The position numbers were made by a program, and so were the translations under genes. Below the pieces are notes generated by a model. The model was not told where the DNA came from and did no database searches. It saw only the letters and a list, made by a program, of their open reading frames with translations. From Phytophthora colocasiae (taxonomy: Eukaryota; Oomycota; Peronosporomycetes; Peronosporales; Peronosporaceae), in NCBI GenBank assembly GCA_018806915.1, contig JAGKQI010000105.1, forward strand, positions 2,108,001 to 2,172,000: 64,000 nt of DNA, written 5' to 3'. Of the stretch, positions 52,495 to 61,337 are shown one piece after another (position 1 is the first letter of the stretch; each line of letters starts with the position of its first letter).

Positions 52495-53387
52495 ATGTGC
52501 TGGTGCAAATCCAAGAACGAACGTCTACACCTTCAAGCCCGGCTTTACCTGCACGGGTCTCAGACGCTGAGACAGCTGTTCCATCACCTACAACATCTAC
52601 CCCAGGAGCCGATAGCGAACGTCGCCGCACAGAGAATACGTCCTTTTGTACTGCTGACTGATCTTCAATTGCGAATGTGGCAGTCGGTCATTCGAGTTGC
52701 AACACAATTGGACTGGGGGACTGCATTAGTGATGCAACGAACGGAAACACATCTGTATTTGCTGACTAACCTTCACATTTGGGTACCGGAATACAAGGAG
52801 GAGGATGACCTGTACGTCCCCCACATAAGCGACCCGTTCAAGAAGGAGGTGAAGCGTTACGAGAGGAGAATCCGAAGAAGAAAAAGCGAAAAGATGCTGG
52901 CAAACGTCCACAGCCACCTTGCAAGCCTGTGTCACCTCGGAAATCCCCACGAAATAAAGGCAAAGTGCCTCTACCAGCACATGTGGTCGGCATTCTAACT
53001 GTTCAGTTGGACCGTCTTCGTCCTGGCGACAGCTTGCTGACTACGTTTCACGAATTCGCCTTTGAAAGTCATTTTTGCTGGCGTTGTTCAGGGGATGTGG
53101 ACTTTGCTATCTTTAAGATCGAGATGTCAAAGACGGACGACCAGCTAGCTCTCTTGGAAACCATGGATCTTCACGTCTTCGGGTTTCCATGTGTTCTCAT
53201 GGATAAGGGTTTTCCGTTCGCCTACACTTTTTCACCAGGTAAAATCACTGAATGGTATGAGAGTCTAATGACGCTCTCGCCGTTGTCTTCTCCTGGTATC
53301 TATGGAAGTGCAATTGTGAGCACTGAAACTGGACGTGCGGTCGGATATCTTGGTGGTGGACCTGATTGCTCTGGAACGGTTATTTGA
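52495..53387 (+). pseudogene. Array unit 15, broken and fused to reverse transcriptase
   Basis: G lost in GAGAGGGAG near 52864 splits frame B. The second piece (52929-53387) keeps all protease-like segments to VGYLGGG, then crosses the junction at 53354 into reverse transcriptase DNA and ends after a few residues. Confidence 0.82.
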
Positions 53388-54240
53388 TCTCGTCCATGAA
53401 TTTCAGTTGAAGCTGAGTCTAAAGAAATCGGTCCTTTACCAAACGTCGGCGACGTGGTGTGGCAAAGTGATTGACGCTGCCGGCGTCCGCCCTGACCCCA
53501 GGCGTATTGAGAGCCTTTCTACGATGCCACCACCTACTACTGCGGGGCAGCTACAGCAATTCATCTGCGCAACAAATTGGATGCGTGATAGTCTCGTTGA
53601 CTACGCACGCACGATCCGGCCGCTTCAAGTCCTACTGGACAAAGTGTTGACAGGGAAGTGAAAGACTAAGAGTAGCGTCGGGTATCACCATTTCGATGGC
53701 GAATGGAGGGCTGTCGTGCTTTGAACAGTTAAGGAGCTACTTCAGTACTCAGCAACCAAAGTTCACCCCGACAATGACGCGACGTTCTGCTTGTTCACTG
53801 ATGACAGCGACTACGGATGGTCCTCGATCGTAACCCAGGTAGCTGCCTGATAAGCAAACAAGCCAATTACTCAGCAAGCACATGAACTCCTGGTATGCAA
53901 AGGAGGTACTTTCAGTGGCGCCCAGCTGAATTGAGCGTTATTGAATAGGAGGCGCACCCGATCATTTTTTGTGTGATGACTTGGACTACCTGCTTCTTCG
54001 ATCGTGTGGCTTCAAAATATTCCCTGACCACCGCAATCTCGTGCACGTTTTCGCGCCTGGACATGAGATCAAAAAGCACATCTGAGGTAAACTGCTCCGT
54101 GCGGCAGTCAAACTCATGGAATACCGCTATACTATTGTGCACATTGAGGGTGCAAACAACCTGTGGGTAGATATGGATGAATATCGTGTTTTGGCCGACA
54201 TCCTGTGTTTTGACTTGTCTTCAGTATGCCCAAAAATGAC
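53355..54240 (+). pseudogene. Reverse transcriptase 3' half and RNase H of retrotransposon B
   Basis: Begins exactly after the last array unit with LIALERLFDLVHEFQLKLS, then SATWCGKVIDAAGVRPDPRR and QLQQFICATNWMRDSLVDYA, the part that follows the YxDD box. From about 53665 many stops occur, but FCLFTDDSDYGWSSIVTQV (RNase H) and LWVDMDEY near 54160 can still be read. It continues what stops at 20758 on the minus strand. Confidence 0.85.
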
Positions 54241-54458
54241 CAATCGTTGACTCTCAAAATGTTTTCAGCGAATAGCGTACCGGTTTAAAACCATTTTTAG
54301 CCAATCAGCGGATAGAGGTTGGGCGATAGATGTGCGACATTTTGCCGACGTTTTTTGTCGGCAAGGGGGTCACATATTCTATCAAGACATACAAAAAACA
54401 AGGCATTCGTGAATTTGATGGATATCAAGCAACGGCCGACTTTACACTTACTTAAAGA

Positions 54459-55700
54459 ATGAGCCTCCAAGACCTCGCTCCGGACAACACGAAGCGTGCC
54501 CAGACAACTGCACTCAACATCTTCAATGAGTTTCTGGAAGTAGAGAAAACGACTATGGTCTTTGTGCGCTCTGTTTTTCGTGATGATGACACCGGCGCAG
54601 CTTTCAGGAAGTTGATGGATCGCTTTGCTATGTTTCTCGCGTTCTCGAACGGGAAAAGCGGCGAACCGCGAAAGCGCAATACTGTGATGAGCTATTACCG
54701 CAACGTGAAAAACTGGTTCCTGGATGAATTTCCCCAACAACGTCCTCTAGTCGAGCATCAGCTGCTGAAAATGGGTCGAATCCTTGAGCGCCATTGTTTG
54801 AAGCGGCTACAAGGCGGCACAGTGACCAAAGCCACCCGTGTACGAAGCAAGATTTGAACGTTTTGATGGATGGTATCTATTTTGAAGCAGCCCAGGCAAA
54901 AGATTACCAAGATGCCTACTAGCTATCATGTGGTATGCTTTAAGTGGTTGGAAGTCAACGGACACCCCAACAATTCCTTCACTTGCTGGGTTTGACGTGG
55001 AGACAAGAAGCAAGATTCGAAAGTTACGCGATCTGGTATTTGCGTCGAGCCTGCATTTTGCTGAAGTGTCTTATAATTTTGGATAACCAGGTGGCAGATC
55101 TACTTACGGCGACGTTAATCCAACATTTTCCAGCTGTTATCGACAGGTATCCGATGTGCCCATACGCCACCAAAATGCGTATATGTCTGGGTACTTTGTC
55201 GGTCGAGATGCAAGCAGTATTGTCATGGAGTCTCTCACTGACGCGTAGTGCCAAGACACCAAATACAGGTGAAAAGAATATTCCCTTCTCGCGGGAAATA
55301 CAACTCATCAATCAGCAAAATATTGTGATTTCTCAATTGCTCGAAGCGAACCGTGAGCAGGCTGCAAAAATTGCAGAGCTCGAAAAAATGCGCTTAGGAG
55401 CTGCAAAACATGATACTCAACTTCCCGGCAACGCGGAAAATACGGAGCAAGACGAGGAGGGAAACCATGCTAACGATAGATGCACGTCAGCCAGGGAAAA
55501 AGAGAAGCAAGATCTTCTTCTAAGGCGGCAGCATCAATTTTTTTGAATGGCACACCAAGACACCAAGACTTTGGGTAAAGTGTGATGATCGAAAATACAA
55601 GTCACAGTCAAAGCAAATTGTAGCGTTCATGAAGCTGTTTCTTCCGGATGGGTTCAAGTTGAATCCAGCCTCGAGAAGGCCGAAGAGAACATGTTTGATT
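54459..55700 (+). pseudogene. Crypton-like tyrosine recombinase, degraded
   Basis: The first ORF (54459-54857) reads a helical core-binding domain (NTKRAQTTALNIFNEFL, FAMFLAFSNG, NTVMSYYRNVKNWFLDE). Beyond it, in shifted frames, MWYALSGWKSTDTPTIPSL resembles the WYxxxGRSSD block of tyrosine recombinases with Arg replaced by Trp/Lys; later come a coiled-coil (NQQNIVISQLLEANREQAAK) and KLFLPDGFKLNP, resembling a GCR1_C-type DNA-binding domain. Core-binding, recombinase, coiled-coil and GCR1_C order is that of oomycete Cryptons. No catalytic Tyr was found. Lies between RNase H and integrase of element B/C. Confidence 0.6.
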
Positions 55701-55721
55701 TCATGGAGAAACGAGGTATTA

Positions 55722-56364
55722 CCGAATAAATGGTCCGTTACAGAATAAGTGGTCCATTACAGAATAAGTGGCCCATTACAGAATAAGTGGTCCGTTACTG
55801 AATAAGTGGTCCATTACTCTTCAACCCTCGGCTCAAACGCTGGAGGCTTCTGCTTCCTCCCCCCCCTCCCTTTGTCCTCTTTCGCTTCTTGTGGCTCTCA
55901 GATAGAGACGCTTTTGCAAGTTCTGGATCAGGAAACTTCTTCGTCCACCTTGACAGTGCACCTCGGCTCACACCCAGCTCTCGCGCAGCACGTGTTGGTC
56001 CCCATTCCTCGTGAGCTTTCCACTCTATAAGCTTATCTAGCTTCTCTTCTATGGTCAGTGACACACAGTTGTCGGCCGCAGCCTCATCCATCGCGTGTCT
56101 ACTATGTGCCGTCACGCTCGCTCGGAAGAAATTTGTAGAGTGGCTATCTAAGACCGGTTTTGCAACGGACCAATTATTTAGTTACAGGCCACTTATTCTG
56201 TAACGGACCACTTATTTGGTAACGGGCCACTTATTCTGTAATGGACCACTTATTCTGTAACAGGGTCAGTAATTGGCCACTTATTCTGTAATGGACCACT
56301 TATTCTGTAACGGACTATTTATTCAGTAATTGGCCACTTATTCAGTAACGGACCACTTATTCGG
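55722..56364 (-). mobile_element. 643-bp TA-flanked element with tandem-repeat inverted ends
   Basis: Ends are CCGAATAARTGGTCCGTTAC in inverted orientation, flanked by TA (55720-55721, 56365-56366). The left end is five copies of a ~19-bp word GAATAAGTGGTCCNTTAC; the right end has about nine copies in the opposite sense. It carries one helix-turn-helix ORF. TA target and DNA-binding head suggest a non-autonomous pogo/Tc1-type element. Confidence 0.85.
55795..56115 (-). CDS. Helix-turn-helix ORF of the small TA element
   Basis: 106 residues; TIEEKLDKLIEWKAHEEWG and PTRAARELGVSRGALSRWTK form a Psq/CENP-B-type helix-turn-helix as in pogo transposases. It ends in a basic, Gly-rich tail and has no catalytic domain. 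Such a protein could bind the element ends and act as a repressor, or be a relic. Confidence 0.68.
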   Translation of the reverse strand: MTAHSRHAMDEAAADNCVSLTIEEKLDKLIEWKAHEEWGPTRAARELGVSRGALSRWTKKFPDPELAKASLSESHKKRKRTKGGGGGSRSLQRLSRGLKSNGPLIQ

Positions 56365-56504
56365 TATTAGTTGCTCGTGGCCATTTATTTTGTGCACGCC
56401 CATTTATTTGGTAACACACAATTATTACAAAATACTCTACGAAGAAATCGAATGCACCGCGTGGACACCACTTCGCCATTCATCAGCAAGCGATCAAGTC
56501 AAGC

Positions 56505-57014
56505 ATGCCGACGATCACTTCAGTCATTAGCTACCATGACTTCAAGAAACTCTGCATTGAGCGTGCAAAAGCAGCAAGTGTTCGCATCATGGATGTATCT
56601 ATGCGAATGCTTCGAAACACGCTAATGCAGAAGGTTAACACGAGCGAAAAAATTGCCGAAGCCCTGGACGTAATTTTTGCAAGTTTAAAGGACAAGTGCA
56701 AGAACAAGGAGAACAAGAAGAAGCGCGGCCTCGTCGAGCATGATGACATCGCGGAGTGGCTCATTGGGCCAACAGAAGGCGCGAAAGCTCAGGTTGACGG
56801 GGTGTACGGCGTGCGGCGTCTCCTTCAGCGTGTGGTAGTCAAGCACAAGACCTACTATTTGGTGGACTGGGAGCCGACGCTGGAACCTGCTACGAACATC
56901 ACCAAGGATCTGGTTGCCTTGTTCTACCGTGAGCGTCGTGCACTGGTATGGAAGACCTTCATCGAAGACGAGGCTGTTGAAGACAACTCACTTAACGACG
57001 CTAGCAATGCTTAA
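56505..57014 (+). CDS. Small chromodomain protein (169 aa)
   Basis: N-terminal half is helical (SEKIAEALDVIFASLKDKCK with a Lys-rich stretch). The C-terminal half VYGVRRLLQRVVVKHKTYYL then VDWEPTLEPATNI is a chromodomain-like fold (V-x-x-L, Y-V-W-E-P). It is open and not joined to an integrase, so it is either a stand-alone chromo protein carried by a transposon or a host gene. It follows a patch of GGCCATTTATT-type repeats like those of the element above. Confidence 0.6.
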   Translation: MPTITSVISYHDFKKLCIERAKAASVRIMDVSMRMLRNTLMQKVNTSEKIAEALDVIFASLKDKCKNKENKKKRGLVEHDDIAEWLIGPTEGAKAQVDGVYGVRRLLQRVVVKHKTYYLVDWEPTLEPATNITKDLVALFYRERRALVWKTFIEDEAVEDNSLNDASNA

Positions 57015-57179
57015 TCTGAAAATACACGATATTGATGGCGAAATATTTCTTTTTATTGTCACTTTAGCATCTGGTCACTCGTACAGCAAACTTAACGGCA
57101 TGTGGAAACCCACAGCACTACAGCAAGCTTAGCTGAGCTCTCAAATACCTCAGAAACAGGAAAAAAGTTAGCACTAGAA

Positions 57180-57249
57180 TACCCACGGTTGGATTCGAAC
57201 CAACTCCACCAGCCTTTCAGCTGGGCTCAACCATCAGAGCTTCGTGGGT
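57180..57249 (-). tRNA. tRNA-like sequence, two bases short (probable pseudogene or SINE head)
   Basis: The minus strand folds into a perfect 7-bp acceptor stem ACCCACG/CGTGGGT, a 4-bp D stem GCTC/GAGC, a 5-bp anticodon stem CCAGC/GCTGG and a perfect T arm GTTGG-TTCGAAT-CCAAC with the B box. The anticodon loop is only 6 nt (TGAAAG) and base 26 is missing, so the anticodon is uncertain; GAA (Phe) is the closest. Position 8 is A instead of T. Confidence 0.5.
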
Positions 57250-57455
57250 GTGAATATGTGTGTGTGTGTGGGGGGGGGTGCAGGGCTTACCGAGGCGGAG
57301 ACTTGTGGCGTACAGCTGAAAAATGCCGAATGACAAGCAACAAACGGCTGAGCTGTCAACTGAAAGGCTGGTGTCCAGTCAGAAAATAACCTCATAAATA
57401 GAAAAACCTCGTTATTGCGTGACTTTGTTGACAAAACTTTTAGCCAATCAAAATC

Positions 57456-59055
57456 ATGTCGGCCACTGTCGGCCATGTCGGCCGGGGTAGTGCAGGAGCA
57501 GCTACATCTACAGTCCGTTTCAAACGAGTGACACGCTCCCAAGCACGGGCAGCACGGCAACCCGTCTTGCGTCCACTTGACCAAGAAGGTTTTATCTGGC
57601 CATCTTTGGCAGAAACTGCAACGATCCAGAAGGCTCATAACGGGTCAGCTACTCAAACATCTGCACTTGACCAACGCGGTGTACGCTGTGTTGACAACAA
57701 AATTTGGATTCCCTCCGCGGCTTCGAATCTTATTTAGCGTCTCTTGATTATTGCACACTGTGGTGCACAAGGACATCGTGGTGAGGTTGTGGTTTTGAAC
57801 CACTTGCAGCGACTGTTCTCGGTCTGACAGCTCACACAACTTGTGAGGCGTTTCCTCTGCTCCTGCTTGCTGTGTCAGCATGTGAAAGGAGGTGGAATGG
57901 TCCCGCGGCCTTGGGGCGAGCTGTATCGTGCTGACATTCGCAATGGAGCCATCCACTTTGATTTTCTCTGTCTTGGTGAGGGATTTGGAAGTTCTAAGTA
58001 TCTGCTTGTGTTGAAGGACAAGTTTAGCCATTTTTGCGAGTTGGTGCCTTGCGACACATCTACTAGTGAGGTGACAGTTGGAGCTTTGCTAGGCTGTCAT
58101 AGCCGCTTTGGCATTGCTCCTGTATGGGTCAGTGATAACGGCTCACACTTCAAGAACCGGGTAGTGGCCGAATTATGCAGACGGTTGAAGAGTGACCAGA
58201 AATTTGTGGTTCCATACAGTCCCTGGGTTAATGGCTCAGTGGAGCGTGCCAACAGGGATATTTTGCAAGATTTACGTGCTATAATTATGGAGTACAAGAT
58301 TTCTCACAACGACTGGATCTACTTAATTCCACTGGTCCACGCCAACATGAACCATCCTCCAGTGCCTTCTCTTGCTAACAGAGCTCCAGTCGAGGTGTTC
58401 ACTGGTTTGCTAATGTCCGGCTCCTGTGTACATGCTGTACCTACCCGATCAGCAACTTAAGGAAGTCTCGGTTTCAAGTGATGCTAACGAGAAGTCTCTC
58501 GAGAAACTGCGTTCTAGTATCGAGCACATACATCGTGAGGTTACCGACAAGCGTGAGAAGATATCGCTACTGAACAAGAGAAAGTCCAGAGGGGCACAGG
58601 TCGTCAACTTTACTGTGGTTGTTTACGTTCTAAGATCACGTGTCGACGAGCGACGACACAGTAAGTTGCTCGTGACATGGGTTGGCCCGTACGTTATCAC
58701 ACGTGCAGAATCTCACTCATTTCGAGGTCGCCACCTCATCACCGGTGCCGAACAAGATGTGCATGCCTCCCGACTTAAGTTCTATGCAGACAGTGACTTG
58801 GGAGTGACTGAAGAGCTTTTAGAGCATGTTGCCTCCCAAGGCATTGTACTTACGGTCCAGCAACTTATCAAGCACCGATGGAACGAGAAAACACGGGGTT
58901 TTGATTTACGAGTGAACTGGTGCGGGCTGAAGGAAATCGAGGACTCCTGGGAACCACTTCAGTCAATGACTAAGGTCGTCCCTTCTCTGGTCCGTGACTA
59001 CGTTCTTACAGTCAAGGATGACAAGCTGACCGCTGCGTTTGAGCTGCTGGTCTAG
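57456..59055 (+). pseudogene. Integrase with chromo-like C-terminus of retrotransposon B/C
   Basis: A linker matching that of element A leads through stops near 57735 and 57825 to CLLCQHVKG (zinc region, second Cys pair), then HFDFLCLGEG (first Asp), VWVSDNGSHFKN (second Asp) and PWVNGSVERANRDI (Glu). A shift near 58425 leads to 58426-59055 with LLVTWVGPYVITR and VNWCGLKEIEDSWEPLQ, a chromo-like tail. Its order and similarity to element A make it the missing 3' end of element B. Confidence 0.83.
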
Positions 59056-59191
59056 TGCACGACGTGGTGCGTGCAGGAATGGCGGAAGTGTTGCTGTTGC
59101 ATCATCGCTGTCCTACCTGCAGCTTATCTATCAGTGGTACCAGTCCGTTTGTGGCAGCAGTGCTGTTCCAACAACAATCACGGTTCTGGTA

Positions 59192-60032
59192 CCGCAAAAA
59201 TCGGATAGATTTGGCACCCGTCCCTAAAGGACTTTTGACAGGTGCCAAGTCTTTCCGATATTGACGGTAGTCTTTTTATGTATGGATGGCCACCATTGAT
59301 TCTCAAACGTAGGGAAGTTCGTTTTGCAGAAGATGATAGCATTTTGAGGCACGATCGAATGGCGCGCACTTGGCAACATGCCGCCTCATCGCATCAAGCT
59401 CGCACACACCATCGAGGTCAAGATCAAAACGTTGAAGATTTCCTATCATCGGGCGAGACGCGTGTGGCCTTCCGCAACGGCAAGGCGTACTCGCGTTCGG
59501 CACTACAGTACTAGGAGAAGCATTTAGAGTCCATGCGCATCGCTGTTCGCGACAAAAAGCGCGCTTTCTGGACTGCCAAAAGGTTCACAAGTGCGTCGCG
59601 GTGGGGCGCCGTCTTGCAGAGATGGGTACGTATACTGTCTACGTCCCTGCTGGTTGTACGTCCGTGGCACAGCCATGTAGGCGTCATGGCTCCATTCAAG
59701 AGCAGTATGCGAGCCCGCTACACTGAGCTTTATTCTAAGCACCCGCCTCCACGAACTGCCAGCCATCGCCGATACGGCATGTTCCAGCGGTCTATGCACG
59801 CACTCAACTCGATAACAATGGATACCGTCAAGAACGCCTTTATCAAGGCTGGACCCTTTATTCCGTTTGGAGTGTCGTAGTCTCCACGACGGAAGTCATC
59901 GTGTAGCCATTTTGCTAGTTGAGATCAGTTCCAAAACAAGGTTGTGTTTTCTTGTAGGCCGTATTTTCCTTTATACAGTGAGCGACTGAGTGCCAAATCT
60001 TTTCGGGTGCCAAATCTATCCGAGTTTTGCGG
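59192..60032 (+). mobile_element. 841-bp deletion derivative of a pogo-like transposon
   Basis: 27-bp ends (CCGCAAAAATCGGATAGATT then TGGCACC) match in reverse complement at 60006-60032 with one mismatch, and TA flanks both sides. Inside are a start region and the C-terminal part of a pogo-type transposase (59690-59880: VGVMAPFKSSMRARYTEL, VKNAFIKAGPFIPFG). The middle with the first two catalytic Asp is deleted. Confidence 0.88.
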
Positions 60033-60129
60033 TAGTATTGTTGTGGCAGTGTCACTAACATCATCAGTACATCAATTAACAGAAGTTCAGTACATTTGAA
60101 ATCGGTACCGTGTGCCACAATGAATTTGG

Positions 60130-60410
60130 GAATTGTAGCGTGGGGCTCAGGTTGAAAGCCTTATCCTCTCGCACATCGATCGGTGTATGCGGTTGCAGTA
60201 CGATCGGCCGGTACAGGTTACAGTTGCAGTTGCAACTGCACCATGAAAACCATGGGGATGTCCATCCATCGAGCAGTTTAGCGGAATAGACACTTTCCTT
60301 TTTGTTTCCAAGCAAGCAATACAATCGGCAAGAACTATTTACCGGAAGTGCCAGCTCCCCAACTGTGTGTTTACCGTTTTCGTCTCGTGGACGTCCTACA
60401 ACTGGACACG
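60130..60410 (+). repeat. Inverted duplicate of 24494-24757
   Basis: Matches the 3' flank of the ZCCHC9-like remnant in the other orientation. Confidence 0.85.
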
Positions 60411-60544
60411 TTCCAGCTCGGTCCGGAAGGGGAAGACGAGGACAAACAGAGTGACGTCAAGAGCACTTTGAGCAGTAGGAAGCACCCGGAGCGGGTGAAA
60501 TTCTAGACTCTTTCACTCTGTTGGCTGCCATACACGTATTTCCC

Positions 60545-61185
60545 TACTCGTCCTTCTTGTTGGCTTGACTCTTGAGGTCGTCGGGGTTAATGTTGTTCTT
60601 GCGCAGCAGTTCGTTAAACTCCTTGTCGTACTTGTCCGTCTCCGGGTCGGCTACACGTGGGCCGTGGTTCGGGTACTTATCCTTGTAGCGTTTGAGCATA
60701 CTGGAGTGCAGTTCGTTCCCTCACATTATCTTCAGCTTCCTCCTTGTCCTTCTTGTCACGTAGCTCCTGCTCCGTCGAACAGCTCCTTCCTTAGGCTTCT
60801 TTTTACCGGTTTTCTTCAGTTTCTTACCGCCCAAAGGTACGAGACAGTCTCCATCCGTCACGAGTTCTTCAATTTCTTCTTCTTCTTCTGAACTTTCAAC
60901 GATCAATTGCAGGCGACAGATTCGGTCGGTGCTGCTTCGAACCTGCAATCATTCTTTTGATATCAGCGTGAATCTTCCCACCAGTACATAGCGTGAGCAG
61001 CAGCGCAGTCATTTCGTAGCCATTTGCCGTTTGGCATCAAGTGTAGACTTTGACATTCTCCAAGCAATTAAAATCTTTTGCCTTGGTCGCTTGCTTCTAC
61101 GAGGAAACCATTTCGCCATTGCCAATCTCCACTGCAAACGGTAGACCCGCCTCCCCAAGAATCATACAGAAGAGTATCCGGCTGG
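60545..61185 (-). pseudogene. Degraded CRN-type gene
   Basis: From about 61178 the minus strand reads LFCMILGEAGLPFAVEIGNG and stops; further on CLENVKVYT and NGKWLRND-like pieces match the header helix and the region after LFLAK. Downstream (60948-60721) an acidic stretch (VESSEEEEEIEELVTDG) leads to GGKKLKKTGKKKPKEG, and in yet another frame a charged C-terminus (YDKEFNELLRKNNINPDDL) ends at 60545. At least three frame breaks. That header and tail belong to one gene is inferred. Confidence 0.55.
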
Positions 61186-61337
61186 AATGAGGAAGAAAGG
61201 AAACGTACAGAAACCGTGTTGGATCTTTCTCATGAATTTCAAATTATCACACGGTAGTTAGGCAGATTTCGGCAAGCAAGCATACGTACGAGTTCGCGTG
61301 TCCCGCGTCAACATCCCACCAGCAATAACGATTCCAC

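Larger units (their letters stand above)
37963..53354 (+). repeat. 15-copy tandem array of a 1,029-bp CRN/trypsin-like unit
   Basis: Units begin (ATG of the first frame) at 37969, 38998, 40026, 41054, 42082, 43111, 44139, 45168, 46195, 47223, 48248, 49275, 50301, 51327 and 52356. Spacings are 1029, 1028, 1028, 1028, 1029, 1028, 1029, 1027, 1028, 1025, 1027, 1026, 1026 and 1029 bp. Units are almost identical; the differences are mainly single-base changes in G, A or T runs. Each unit has frame A (end of a CRN header, HVLVQIQ, Ser/Thr/Pro linker, about 101 aa) and frame B (302 aa, protease-like domain, TGA), with frame B's ATG inside frame A. 1,029 is 343 codons. The last unit runs into reverse transcriptase at 53355. 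Confidence 0.97.

Noticed and set aside
37963..53354. Repeat array considered as CRISPR or simple satellite
   Set aside because: Units are 1 kb, contiguous without spacers and contain long ORFs; the genome is eukaryotic.
57180..57249. Call as a functional tRNA-Phe
   Set aside because: Six-nt anticodon loop, missing base 26 and A at position 8; only a tRNA-like call is supported.
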